From Sanguinoderma infundibulare (taxonomy: Eukaryota > Basidiomycota > Agaricomycetes > Polyporales > Polyporaceae), in contig JAVLRN010000002.1 in the NCBI GenBank assembly GCA_032821775.1, forward strand, positions 2,666,001 through 2,730,000: a stretch of 64,000 bases of DNA, in the 5' to 3' direction. Position 1 is the first letter of the stretch. Each line of letters starts with the position of its first letter. Under the pieces are notes generated by a model that was not told the origin of the DNA, did not search any database, and worked only from the letters and a program-made list of their open reading frames with translations. Shown piece after piece: positions 1 through 11,999 of this stretch. A program made the translations under genes and the position numbers.

Positions 1-108
1 AAGGAAACGCTATCTGCCGCGTCTTGATCACCACCATCTACGACCCTTGCGTCTTCGATCTTCACATCCAAGACCCCACAACACGCCTAGGCGAAACGTG
101 TCTCACCT

Positions 109-1119
109 GTGTCCGCAAGTGATTCCAAAGTTCCGATCGCTTCGCTCGAGGAGCTCACACGCGACGGAGACTTCTGGCTTGAGGACGGCAGCGTTGTGCT
201 CATAGCTCGAGCGACTGCTTTCAAGGTCTACAAGGGTCTTTTGTCCGCCCACTCAACCGTCTTCGCGGACATGTTCTCCTCTGCCACCAATGCGGACGAG
301 ATCTACGACGGCTGTCCCGTAGTCCGCTTATCCGATTCGCCGAAGGATCTGAAGTGGCTCCTGACCCACCTTATACCCAAACCCCGCGTGCGGTTCGTCT
401 GCTGTTCCCAATGTTTTTGCAGATGCAGACCAGCCGATCGTCGGCCATTTTAGTATCCATGCCGATGACGTGCTCGGGTGCGGCGAACTTTCTGCACTCG
501 CGCGGCTCGCACACAAGTACCAAATCGACACGATCGAGCGCCAGGCCGTCGACCGCTTGATGCGCACATTTATGAATGGCTTCGAAGAATGGACCCCCAA
601 CGCATTGAACTCATCAATGAACTTGAAAGTCTGCCAACCATCGACGTCATCCATCTGGCAAGGCTCACTAACAATCCCTCCATGCTCCCTCTCGCTTTCT
701 ACCTCTGCGCTGTTCAGTACAAGGAACGCATCCTTGATGGGCCCGTAAGAGATGATAGGACGCGGGTCAAGTTAGACGACGATGACCTCAGACGCTACAT
801 CCTTAGGTATGGTCGCCTTTGCCGGACCTTGGAGCGCACCATTACGAAGATGTTCTGTACGTCTCCTCCAGCGGCCTGCAAGACTCCAACCGAATGCTCC
901 CTGGTTCTGGACAACACATTCCATATTTTCAAAAAATTCACGACCATCGGTACCCTCTTCTGGGGCCTAGAGCACGTTTGGATGCCGACCACAGTGTGCG
1001 AGGCTTGCCAGTGGGAGTCCGTCCAACACGATCTAGCGCAACGCCGCCAGTTATGGAGGGAGCTTCCTGAAATGTTTAACCTGGAAGAGGAGGTCAGAGG
1101 TCAGTGGGAGTCCCTATGA
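109..1119 (+). pseudogene. BTB/POZ domain protein, decayed copy 1
   Basis: The first part encodes a BTB/POZ N-terminal half (FWLEDGSVVLIA, FKVYKGLLSAHS, FADMF, VVRLSDSPKDL) closely matching three other copies in this window. After a probable 46-nt intron (about 388-433) the conserved helical part follows (ELSALARLAHKYQI). The reading frame then changes near 570-620, before LESLPTIDVIHLARL, and stays open to 1119. There is no ATG upstream of the BTB segment: where copy 2 has its ATG, this copy reads ttcacatccaag. The lost start and the frame break argue for a pseudogene; a sequencing indel or an upstream exon outside the window are alternatives. BTB proteins usually mediate dimerisation or serve as Cullin-3 adaptors, but no such role can be shown for this family. 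Confidence 0.7.
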
Positions 1120-1766
1120 GGTGCGTGCTCAGATACCTGTGTACACCAGTGCATGGTCGCCACGCGCAGGTTCGCCTCGAGGTCAAATGGATGTGGGGCG
1201 CAAGACGTAGGAGCTCCCGAAGTTTGAGAAGATGTGTGAAGCTGTGAGAAGGCGGTACGGTAGGTCGGGAGGTTAAATAACTGGGCCCAACGTCAGCCAC
1301 GAATGACACGAAGGAGCAAGTAGATACGGCTTGTCGGAGTTCTTGGGCGGATCGGAAGGAGGATCGTCGTCTGCACAGCAACTTGAAAGCCAGTCGATAT
1401 GGTTACGTGGGATATACACAGCTGGTTATCCAACGTACAAGGGATCATATCGCGTCCACGCCGACTCAGAGGGGCCCCCCAACGGCCCTAGCTGACGACG
1501 AGGGCGGTGCAACCTGCCGCCTGCCCTGGGTGAGCGACGGCCACGCCATAAATTAATTTTGCGCATAACCTTATGCCTAAGCCTACGAGAGCATAGCGAA
1601 AAGGACGAGGCGCATATAGTTCAAATAAGAATTGACTACGAGTCAATCGGATCTGCAGATGAAGTTTTGCAGTAAACGCTCAGCAGCGTGGTGGCAGTGT
1701 TTCTTGTTTTCCTCCCCCATCACTGGCACTTGAACATCCATCGTCGCGGACCTTAGTCCCAGCCCC

Positions 1767-2875
1767 ATGGCCACATCAAGTTCATATGCTAGGCCTGCCA
1801 AACGCGCTCGTGCAGACAGTCCCTCGCCGGTACCCGTCAGTGATGTCCCTGTTCCGCTTGGAGAGCTCAAACACGACAAAGACTTCTGGCTCGAGAACGG
1901 CGGCGTCGTGCTCGTAGCCCGGAAGACGGCATTCAAGGTCTACAAGGGCCTTCTCTCCGCGCATTCCCCCGTATTCTCCGACATGTTCTCATCTCCAACC
2001 TACGCGGACGAGACCTTCGACGGATGCCCCGTAGTCCCCGTTCCCGATTCTCCGGACGATCTCAAGTGGCTCATCACCCACCTCGTTTCGAAGACGCGCC
2101 TGCAGTTTGTCTCTCCTTCTGAGCCCCATCGCAAGTCCGAACTGCCGCGTGCATTCAGTGTCATACCCCTCGTTGCTTCAACTACACGGAGCTCTCGGCC
2201 CTCACGCGGCTCGCATACAAATACCAAAGCGACGCAATCGAGCGACATGCCGTTGGCCGCTTTCATGAGCGACTTCAATGCATGGGACGACCAAGATTCC
2301 GATGTGGTTCCCTATTGGCAAATAAACCCGATCGAGGTCATCCATTTGGCCAGGCTCACCGGTACCCCCAGCATGCTTCCCCTCGCTTTTCACTTTTGCG
2401 CCCTAGGCGAGGATACGATCATCGACAGGGAAAGGCGCGAGGACGGAACCTTGCGATGCTAAGTAAAGCCCACGTCAAGCGTTGCATCGCAGGGGTCGCC
2501 GAACTTTCCCGCATGCAGAAGCGCAAGGTCAATGAGGCGTTTCTCGGCCCTCCCTCCGAAAACTGCGACACTCCAGCCAACTGCTCGTATGTTATGAAAA
2601 ACATGCTTGACAACCGGAGGAGCGAGTCGAGCAGAAACGCCCTTGATCGCATGTGGGAATACCCCTTAAAAGCACTGCATTGCAAAGATTGCAAGAACGC
2701 CATCCTGGAGCGCGATCGCGTCGAACATCAGAAATTTTGGCGGAACTCCCTCAAGCTTTTGGCCTGCAGGACGAGGTCAAGGCCTAGGGTCATTGGCCAG
2801 GGTATTAAGGCACGTGTTCAGAGACTCAAGTTCCTGGGACGTGCACTCATGAAAACGGCGCCAAAGCGTCGATAG
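1767..2875 (+). pseudogene. BTB/POZ domain protein, decayed copy 2
   Basis: This tandem neighbour of copy 1 keeps an ATG and an N-terminal tail with a basic patch (RPAKRARAD), then the BTB core (DFWLENGGVVLVA, FKVYKGLLSAHS, FSDMF). An intron should lie between about 2105 and 2175, because the motif YTELSALTRLAYKYQ appears in another frame at about 2180. The coding frame then switches around 2260 (PIEVIHLARLTGTPSMLP) and again near 2455, where the first frame meets a stop (TAA at 2461) while the homologous C-terminal part continues to 2875 in a different frame. Two uncompensated shifts make this a likely pseudogene. The 650 bp between copies 1 and 2 hold nothing recognisable. Confidence 0.7.
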
Positions 2876-3022
2876 TAGGCCATCATTGCTGTGGGCGAGA
2901 AGTTGGTTGTGGAGTCGTACATAGGAGTGCATTACTGTTTACCTCGGACTCGTTAAACATTTCGTATGATATCGTGTCGTGTACAGTACTCGTCGTCACT
3001 CTCAATAATCCTAGAAACCAAC

Positions 3023-5121
3023 TCAAGTCTGTGACACCTCAGCCCTCCCCTGCTTCTCCGTGTCCACGTCCGCTGACGCCCTCAGTGCCTCGGAGTTCAG
3101 CCCATACGTCTCGTCTGTATGCTTCTGCATCGGCACCTCCTTCATCATCGCGACCGACAACAGCCCCACTGCGCTGATCCCAATCAGCGTCTCCCACACG
3201 ACCTTCAAGCTCGCCGCGAACGCGTTCCTAACCTCAGACTGCAGCGGCTCCGGGAGCGTGCCGATGACGGGGATCGCCGCGTACGCGATCTGCGCCCCCG
3301 CGGGGAACTGCGCCGTGAACTGCGCGGGCAGCTCGTGGTTGAGCCGGTTCTGGAGGATCGCGGAGCCGATCGTGATGCCCCACGTCTGCGCAAACGTGCG
3401 CGAGAAGGCGAGGAACGCGAGCGCGGACGCCGTCCGCGACACGGGCAGGGGCGCGAGCGTCGGGAAGACTGTCGCTGTGAACTGTGCGGCGCGTCAGCCC
3501 ATGCTCGTGTGATGAAATGCGTAATGGAAAATGGGCATGGGAGAACGCACCAGCAGCCCCATTCCGGCGGCACCTACAACCTGGTATCCGACCCATTGGC
3601 CGGTCGAACTTCCTGTGCTGAACGTCGAGAAGAGACCGAAGCCGATCAGTGAGAGGGACCAGGCGAGCACGCTCGCCCACCGGTATTTTCCAAATAACTG
3701 GGTGAAGAGGCCGGCCATGAAGGCGAATGGGGAGATAACAAGGGTAGATGGCAGTATTTGGACACTTGACCGCAGCGGGGACGAGCCCAGGCATGCTTGG
3801 AAGTAGACGGGGAGATAATCTATGCAGGATACGTGGGTCAGGAAGCGCCATAGTCGCAGAGGACGGCTGCACGCTCACAAAACAGCGCGGAGGTTGTGAT
3901 CCCGTGGAAGAATGTACCAATGTACCTGTTCCTGGCGTCAGACCAGACCGGGAAGGAGGAAACATCGGCGGCTACTTACGCAGATAGAGAAGTCCTGTTG
4001 CTGACAACCTCCCAAGGAATGCTGGCTTCTTTTGGCACCAGCCATTCATATATGAAGAATATGATGATGAGGGAGAAACCGATAATAAGCGTAGCCAACG
4101 TGTGCACGTTGGTCCACGGGTACGCGACACCGCCCCACGTAAGGCCAATGAGCGCAATTGTCGTGCCGGAGATGATGATCGCATTTCCACTGTTGGGAAG
4201 GCAGTCAGAGCAACGCAGTCATGGCGACTTGCGAGGACCTTACAAGATGTCCAAACGCGCGAGCTTTTCCTTGACGCTGCCGGGAGGCGTTCGAACGCGA
4301 AGGAAGAAGAGCACGAGCACGAAAGCAATGCCGGTGAGCGGAAGGTTGAGGTCTAAATGATGATAAATCAGGACGCCACGAGTCCTAGAACTGGATGCAT
4401 AGACGCACAGAAAATCCAGCGCCACGAATTGTGCCCTGAAAGCGCACCACCCTGACGATAAAGAGTCAGTTAGAGCCCATCATACCAAAGGGTCCTGTCA
4501 GCCGCAGACTCACAATCGGAGGACCGACACCAGAGGCGAGGGACCAGACACACGCGAACGCGCCCATGTACATCCCTCGTTCCGAAAGCGGAACAAGGTC
4601 GGACACTATGATCTCAGAGAGGTTGAGGATCCCGCCACTGCCGATTCCCTGCACCGCTAAGAAAGAGGAACCAGATAAGCACACGGTGCTGAGCTTATCA
4701 CATATCTAAAAAACTTACTTCGCCCGGCGATAAGCATGTCCATGTTCTGCGCCGCACCACAAATCGCGCTCCCGATGAAGAACAGGCCGACCGCGGAAAG
4801 CATGACGGGCCGCCGTCCGAAAGCATCGGCCAAGCGACCGGACAAGGGCAGAATTGCAGTACTTGCGAGACCATATGCCGCGCCTACCCAAACAAACTTG
4901 TCGCCGCCGTGGAGGGTGTCGGTGATTGTGGGGAGAGCAGTGGCAATCGCGGTCAGATCGAGCGCGCTACAGAACGTGCATACGAGGATGGCGGAGAATG
5001 AACACCAGAAAGCAGAACCTTTTCGAGATCCTGCAGGAGGCGAAGGGGGGGCTCTGGTGGCAGCCGAGTCAACCGTCGGTGCAGGGTCGGACTCGGTTTC
5101 GGGCGGTGATCTCGAAGACAT
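3023..5121 (-). CDS. MFS drug:H+ antiporter-like transporter (multi-exon)
   Basis: A major facilitator superfamily transporter of the DHA2/TRI12 type, expected in the plasma membrane and exporting small molecules by proton exchange. The start at 5121 gives a Pro-rich cytosolic tail, then TM1 with LDLTAIATALPTI, the A-like loop GRLADAFGRRP and, after the first intron (donor at 4718), the R-T-VQGIGSGG motif. Further exons on the minus strand give GNAIIISGTTIALIGLTWGG (about 4190), YLPVYFQACLG (about 3800), FTQLFGKYRW (about 3700) and the last helices to a stop at 3023. About eight exons. The substrate is unknown. Individual intron borders were not all fixed, so the exact protein length is uncertain. 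Confidence 0.85.
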
Positions 5122-6749
5122 GCTGGTAGCGTCGCGGAAATTGAGCGCGGACGGGGATTAAGCAGAGTCCCAAGGAGCCTTGTACTGGAACGACTAATCA
5201 GCAAGAGAGTTTATAACGTACGGCCCGTGGCAGGTGAGTAAAACACGCACTTAGCTCGACAGCCGTGACTCAGACCTGTCAAGGTGTCAATATTGCGGAC
5301 CGCAGCAACTTCCACGGACCTGTACTTACTCGCTGCACACTGAGTTGCATCTGCTTCCAACAAGAAATGAGAGCGGCACATCGACGCGCGGCTCTCAGGC
5401 CGCAGCGCAAACTTATTGACAGCCGCTGCCGCGATGCTGCCGAAACTGGCGTGGCCACTCGCACCGCCACGTGTGGGGCAATATGTCAACCTAGTTTATT
5501 GAGTCAGCACGCCCCTGAATGTGGCTCATAGGAGAAGCTTACTGACGAGAGATCGAGCAGCTGAGCTCGTCAATTGATCTTGGCCCGGTTGGCTGAGTCG
5601 TCGTCAAGTTCAAGTTCTTTCCGAGGAGAAAGTATGCCCGAGATAAGGAACATCGTTCACGATTAAACAGCCAAACAGCATGTAAAACGAACGAGTGAAG
5701 TAGATGAAAAGGGTAGATGAGGGCAGGACGAGGAACGTTGCTCAGAAAGCTTTCGGTGCTGTCCGATATCGGATCTTAAGTATGGTCTTGTTACAGATGG
5801 TGTCCAAATTCCCAATATAGCACCTTTGACGCCGGTCTGCCAGGCCTCTTGATTCCAGATTTCCATGCCGACACAACACGTTTCCTCCTCTCCTCGATAA
5901 GTCGTGTAGCGCCGCTCGGCGAGCGGCAGGGCCCGATACCGCCATGGAGACTGGCACAGATTGAGCGTGTATGATACAAGTACTTCCATAACGTAGCACG
6001 ATATTACAGAACGGGATTGGAAAAATCGCCCGCGTGCCATGTAAGGTTGGGGATGGTGACCCGTCGTACGCGTACGTGGTTGTTGCTATACCTGTGTGTT
6101 GCAGGCGGTATTTTCGCGCGCTGTTGGTCATGTACATGGTTCTACTAATACATTGCTCGCAGTCTTTCGAATTCTTTAGGACAAGCTCAGGGCTGGAGGA
6201 TATTCTGGGATCGAGTCATTCCGTCATTTCGGCATCCCGATCACCTGGGTCCTTGTATGTGGCGCACTCTCGTTCTCACTTGCCGGACTGCATGTTATCT
6301 GATGCTGGTTTCATTTGGAACGCGGAAGGAACACAATAAACTTGGTCATTGCGCCCGGCTTATATCGACTCGAAACTCCTCCACAAACAACCTGTCGCTA
6401 CCAAGACCAGTCAAGTCCATAACGTTGCGCCACCCGACGTCCCACCAGGCATCAGCCGGGGCAGAGACGAGAGGGCAGCAACGCAAGCATGACCATCCCC
6501 CATGCCACTCCCAGGAGTAGGGAGTGGCGAACGGCTGTCGAACCACGTGGCGGTCCTCTGTCCTCTAGTGTCAGCCAGTCTTCGCGAAAAACGAGGAAGA
6601 AGTGCTCACCGAGGTGGTCCCAAATTGTCCGGCGCTGCAGCGGCGGTGTACGCGGCCGGCTTTGCCGAATGCCTATCTGTACTAGGATGCTCTGTTTGGC
6701 TCCCGATTGCGCCGCTGCATTGACACGGGGGGTACGCCGCCTGGGCATG
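5122..6749. other. Intergenic, no gene recognised
   Basis: No reading frame here shows conserved motifs or a convincing exon series on either strand. It separates the MFS gene from the left arm of the inverted duplication. Confidence 0.5.
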
Positions 6750-7300
6750 TATACCTACCCAGGCCTTGCACGGGATAGGGATAAGGATGCGATCCTCGTG
6801 GAACGCCATGGTGGAGGTTTGCCGTTGTGTGCCGCTTCGAACCTCTGATCCATGGTGAAGGTCGACAATGATGAGGGCAAGGATGCTGTGGAGAAGGGGA
6901 AGCTACTCACCGAGTGCTCCTGCCCCAATCGCTGCCGTGCACAGCGTGACACGGCCTAGTCTAACGCTGGGTGACCGGGGCGGGTGGGACGCTCGGAGGC
7001 GGGAAGGCGGCGGGATGGGGCTGGTCGTGAGGGGTAGACTGGACCTTGGAGGCGACGGTGTCGCGCGCCAGGTCGTCGAAATTGTAGGAGGGTAAGAGAT
7101 CGAAGGCGGGTCCCGCCAGGGAGGAACCATGATAAATGTCACAGTCGTCCCCGGAGGTACAACAACGAATCTGGAGGACGAGTGGGATGGAAGAGGAACC
7201 AAGGCATGAGAGGGGAATCTTGCAGAGTCTTCTTGAAGAGAGGCTGGAGAGAGTATACGATCCAGAGGAGTGCTGAGGAGAGGCCGGGATGAAGAGACAT
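6750..7300 (-). CDS. Unrecognised gene, left inverted copy
   Basis: The start at 7300 opens a frame that reaches MPWFLFHPTRPPDS at codons 32-45 (7207-7166). A second copy at 10392 on the opposite strand has the same 14 residues at codons 34-47. Over this stretch nearly all base differences are synonymous, which implies coding under selection. Downstream, PAFDL and SYN are shared with the other copy but in the +1 frame, and a homologous GTGAGT donor follows in both (here at about 6912). Further exons towards 6750 are uncertain. No known family was recognised. A TATA-like ggtacatag lies near 7350, where the other copy has tataaag. Confidence 0.4.
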
Positions 7301-7440
7301 CGTTCGTACGTGGATCAGATGGTATCTGAGGAGATGCGGACGTCCTGGGCAGCTCTATGTACCTTTCACAGTGGTGGCTAACCAGCCACCCTCCAAGTCG
7401 TATTTGGAAGGTCAGCTTCCAAAGACAGTCATCCTATATT
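6750..7440. repeat. Left arm of large imperfect inverted repeat
   Basis: Read on the minus strand, this arm aligns with 10200-11000 on the plus strand. Matches include a tggtggc-aacca promoter-side block (about 7370-7420 against 10220-10280), gaagact...ctcatgccttggttc (about 7195-7235 against 10468-10505) and gcgttag-cta-gccgtgtc followed by a GTGAGT donor. Divergence is considerable, with indels. The two arms bracket an F-box gene. Confidence 0.6.
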
Positions 7441-7903
7441 TGTGCGGTCTCGGCTTCGAATCCCGGGCATATCTCTGGGCTACTGGATTATGCGAGGAAC
7501 GGCCGATCGCTCGCGCACGCCCTTCCGACACATTTATTCCAACCAAAAGGTAAGGGTAGGATTGAAAGGGAGTAAAGGACATCAGATGTACGGGGAGCCT
7601 GAAAGGACCAACATGGTGCGAAAGCGACGAAAGCAGAACGGCCACACTAACAGCGGAGTGTGGCGTGGGAAAGGAATGAAGTCCCGTGACGTATTGGTAA
7701 TAACAGACAGATCCGAGTAGATATGTTCCAAAGACCGTCTACAGGCTGACGGTATCGGGAACCAACACACATCGCACAACGAAACTCGATCAACGGTGGC
7801 GTTGACGTCTCCGTCAGGTAAACACCTGGCACGCCACATAGAATTTCCGTTTTCCGACACGACATACGAAGCATACGCGCTGCTGAAGACTTGGGTTCGG
7901 ACA

Positions 7904-9669
7904 ATGCAAGAGCCAGCCACTGCAGGTAAGATTTTTCACTCATAGAAAGCAGCTAATGAATGGATGAACAACATACACAGGCATGCACTCAACCCATCTG
8001 GGTAACCGCGCCAGTCAACAACCTCGGTTGAACTTCGACGTCCTGCTCTTGATCTGCAGTTGCCTAACCGATGTCTCCGATGTGCTCTCCTTTGCGCTCA
8101 CCTGTTCTGCATTAAGGACAGGCGCATTGCAGCGATGTCTGCAGATGTCCGCTGTCGTTCTATCGAACGTCCAGTCGGTCGACAGGTTCCACAGCTTCAT
8201 TTTTGCCGACACCGCTGCCCGCGCCCCACACATATACGGGCTCGAATTTCCTTACTTCGAGTGCCACCCATCAGAGCAACAGTGGTTCCAAGACCGTCTC
8301 TACACCCTCTTGGAAGCCGCAACACGCCTTCAGCACCTCTCCTTTTCCATTACCTGTGGCGACTCCGTCATCACCGCTGCCAGGAAGAAAACAACTCTAC
8401 GAGAACTATCTATTTTCGCTAGCTTCAACCATCCCGTTGTGCGTGACCTTCTAACCTCTTTACACTCTCCGCTTCGAAGCCTCCGCATCCAAGCATATGA
8501 CCCCGACGAGTTCCCCGCAAGCTACGTGCACGACAAGCTCTCTCATTTTGCCCCCACTCTCGAGGTCCTCCAGTTGGACGAGCTCCCCCTCGACATCTCC
8601 GCCTCCGATATCAAGACACAGTTCACTTCATTGCGATCTCTCGAGCTCGAGTCCATCACTGGATTCCCACAGCTCGACGTCCTTTTAGGACTATTCCCAA
8701 ACCTGGACAATACCCTCACTCTCGGTGAGTTGAACGAAGGCCTAGACCACACTCACCAAGCCTTACGAGAACGGAACAAGGAGGCGCAGAAGACGCACGC
8801 TTGGTCACGCCTGGACCGCGTCTCTTGCGACGTCCCCCTGGCCTTCGTCATGGCTCTCCAGTGCCCCATCCGTCGCATGCATATCACCTCGTCCGTGTAT
8901 GGGCTACGGTATTTAGTGGACATACTCCATCACAACTGCCCTCAACAGCTTTGCCTGCCCATGAAAATCTTCCACGACTTGACTACCCTGGATGGTGTCT
9001 TCCCTCCGGACGCAGCAGACAGGCTGACGCATCTGGTCATGCTCTTCGACTTCTCAATCGAACGCTCGCCAGCCGATCGACAGCAAGGCATCAACCTCCG
9101 CTGGGACAATTTCATTGTGCGTAGGCAGATCCACATATCTTGCACACCTACTCATTCCACACGATCGATCTGACGTCGCATACCCCGTCAGGAGATGCTG
9201 GTCAGCTCGATGAAACACCTCCGGATCACATACCTCCGGATCATCTTCCATTACGAAGTTTTCCAGTCCTTGTCGACGCGTACACGCCCAAACGCTGTCT
9301 TCCCTGAAGAAAATTTCATTAGCACTGCACGCGAGAGCGACCTCCATCCGGCTGCAACCTCGCTCGTCGACGCCATGCCGACCCTCGACTATGTCTTCCT
9401 GACCACCTGCGGCCGCTCGTACGTGCCCAATGGGAGGTCCTGGATAACGCGCAATAAGTGGCACTCGTCGAAGGCGTGGCGGGTCGATAACGAAGTCTCT
9501 GGTCTGGCGGACCCGTTGTTGGGGTTGCTTGTCGACCTCAATGCGGACGAGGCGGGGGTCGTCATCGATCGAGAGGAGTTGGAGTTGTCCGCAATGGAGG
9601 ACGTATGTCGTCCTTTTTATTCGGTGAAGCGCAAGCGATTTGAGCTAACGATCGGGTCAGCTCAATTGA
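7904..9669 (+). CDS. F-box-like protein with leucine-rich C-terminal region
   Basis: The likely start is ATG at 7904: exon 1 (7904-7925) joins in frame across an intron (7926-7980, GTAAG...ACACAG) to the exon at 7981. The N-terminal segment LNFDVLLLICSCLTDVSDVLSFALTCSALR is a degenerate F-box, the Skp1-binding helix bundle of SCF ubiquitin ligases. It is followed by a long region with Leu-spaced repeats (LEVLQLDELPL, LRSLELESI). A second intron begins at 9117 (GTGCGT) and a third probably spans 9603-9660, with a CTAAC branch site, ending the protein at 9669; if it is retained the frame runs to 9710. The general gene plan is common among agaricomycete F-box families. The substrate is unknown. 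It sits between the inverted arms. Confidence 0.7.
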
Positions 9670-10139
9670 TGGGCATTGCAGCTATCAACAGCCCACAACC
9701 ACAGCCTTAAGTCTTTGAAGTCTTCATACAAGCTGGGCTCAGTTTGGTTTTCTGCACGACCCATGGTACAGTGTCTTACAGTTCTGATGAATCGTTCCTG
9801 TCGCTGATCTAAACCACCCGATACAGGAACTCAGAGAGCTGCACTCGAGATGTGAGAGATTGGAGGTCGTTGGTATGGTCAGCGTAGATCTGGTCGCCAT
9901 GTGCTGGACCTGAGGCAGGGTCTAGAGGCCTGAATTGTGGGATTAGGTCAACGCCCTAGCAGAGACGGAATGCCATGGAACATTGGAAGTGGATTCTCCT
10001 CTAATCCGGATATCGAGAGGCCACTCCTCGGAACAAGCGATGGGATTGGCCTTTCGCGGGCCAGAGAATCACATGCGGTGCTATGAAGGCGCAACACAAC
10101 ATGTCTGCCGCACGGGGCATAGTGCGCCATTCGTCGTCT

Positions 10140-11000
10140 TCCATATTGCTGGCAACTCCGAGTCAGCCACTGTGAAGGCATTTCCGGCATCTCAAGCCTC
10201 GTTCTCTGCACGTCAACCGAAACTAGCCATCTATGGAAGGTGACCTGCCAAATCGGAACTGGAGGTTGGGTGGTTTGCCACCATCGTGAAGGGTATAAAG
10301 AACCACCCCGGAGAGCCGTCTCCGGATCTCCAACGATCATCATCTACCAGTGCGACAGCTGCCCCACAGCCCAAACCAGCGCTCACCAGCGATGCCCTTC
10401 ACCATCTCCTCTCGACCACCTGCATCTAGAAAACAACAAAACCCAGATCTGTTTCCTGCTTGCTCGAAGACTCGTCACTCTCCCCTTCTCATGCCTTGGT
10501 TCTTGTTCCACCCCACCCGGCCTCCCGACTCGATGTCTTTCGGTCGGGGACGGCGTGTCGGACATCCGTCCACACGCCGCGTCCCTGGCCCCCGCGTTCG
10601 ACCTCGCTTTCCTCTCCTATAACGACCTGCTGCCGAAACCGGCCCAAGGTCCGGTGAGCCTTCTCGACGAATATGGACGGCGCCTACTGTCGCTTCGCCG
10701 TCTCATCCCCGAGGCCCCCTCCTCGATCACTAAGCGTTAGGCTATGCCGTGTCGCACACGGTTGCGATCGCGGAGGAACACTTGGTGAGTCGCCTGCTTA
10801 AGTCCCAACCCCCGCTTTGGCTAATACCCTCATCGTCGGTACAGAAGGCCGAGCTGTCGCATACAACTACCATTTGTCGCCTTCGCGGTCACCATGTCCG
10901 CGGCGCTCTCGAGCATGTATACCTTTCTGTCGCATTGCCGCGCGCTTACGGCGTCGCGCCCGTTTCGCAGAAAGCCGCACTCTGTAAGCAGCTCTCACAT
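10140..11000. repeat. Right arm of large imperfect inverted repeat
   Basis: This is the counterpart of 6750-7440 in opposite orientation and includes the promoter-side block, the conserved exon and the following intron donor. Similarity is clearest at 10220-10280, 10468-10545 and 10730-10800. Confidence 0.6.
10392..10990 (+). CDS. Unrecognised gene, right inverted copy
   Basis: This is the paralogue of the minus-strand gene starting at 7300. The ATG at 10392 lies 100 bp after a tataaag box (10293-10299) and gives a 33-codon variable lead before MPWFLFHPTRPPDS (10491-10532). Next comes a +1-frame segment with LAPAFDL and SYN, homologous to the other copy, then a shared GTGAGT donor (about 10792) with an acceptor near 10852. 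Because the two conserved segments abut in different frames in both copies, either the splice model is missing something or the ancestral gene already carried the shift. No family was recognised. The 3' limit is approximate. Confidence 0.4.
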
Positions 11001-11999
11001 GTTGACCACAAGTTCGTATCTAACTCTCTCACACCGAATCAACAGCGGACCATCGGACAAGCACGACAGGCGTTCGCCAGACCCCGCGGGACTGGCGCAG
11101 GATTCGTCCACGGTTGCGCGTGCGTCTCTCCTACCCCGCCTTCGGCCGGGGTTGTGGGGTGGAACCAGAGGGATGCGCCAGGGGTCTGATTGGCTTTGGA
11201 GGAGGTTTTTGGCGCGGTCGTTTATGGATGGAGGACTTGCGAGGTCGATGTCAGTCGGGAGAAAAGAGAAAACCCCGGGCGCCGCATGTGCACGATCACC
11301 GAGTTCGTTGTGTATATGCAGTCCGGCACAAAAACACGCAATAATATAAAATATTCAACTCGGAACATGGGCTCGTATATGCTTGGAGGTTCGAATGCTC
11401 AACACCACCTAGAACATCGACTTGAACGGTTTCAAGCAAGGGCGAGTTGGGGCGAGTGTGCTCATCGCCAGTGACCACTGCTGGAAGCACACACTCGTGA
11501 CAGTGCGTCAATTTCCTAGGGAGGGAAGGGCATCAAGGCACTTTATACTCAAAGGAAGGCACGCAATTTCCTCACTTGACACCTTCCTAGATACTGGAAA
11601 TCTGGCTCGTTTCGAAGACCACCCTGCTTGCCGAAATGGTGATACCTTTGCTGCGTGTCTTGTGGAACAAAGAAAGCCCGGACACGATAAAGATCAAGCA
11701 TAGATGTAAGCTAGATGGCGCAAGATAAAGCACCATAGTCGTAGGGATTATGAGTATTCTCCGGTTTGAGTATTCGCCATTTCAGACATATTTTGTCCTA
11801 CACATCGCCGAAAGTTTTGACCTCGAACGTGGTTATGTCTCTCTTAGTGTCCCCGGACCTCCCTACTCTTGTTACCGGCCCGCGGCCACCAAGTCAGATC
11901 TTGGCTGAAATTGGTTGCTGCCACTGGCCCATGCTGTGGTTCATTTGCAGACAGTGTACTCGCACACATCAACGCATTACTACTGCCTTCGTCACAGGA
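11001..11999. other. Intergenic, no gene recognised
   Basis: No conserved coding motif was seen on either strand between the right inverted copy and the 3' end of the amidase gene. Confidence 0.45.

Noticed and set aside
7370..7460. A tRNA-like stretch with cttcgaatcccggg resembling a T-arm
   Set aside because: No matching acceptor stem, anticodon arm or A box at the right spacing; the stretch belongs to the promoter side of the inverted repeat.
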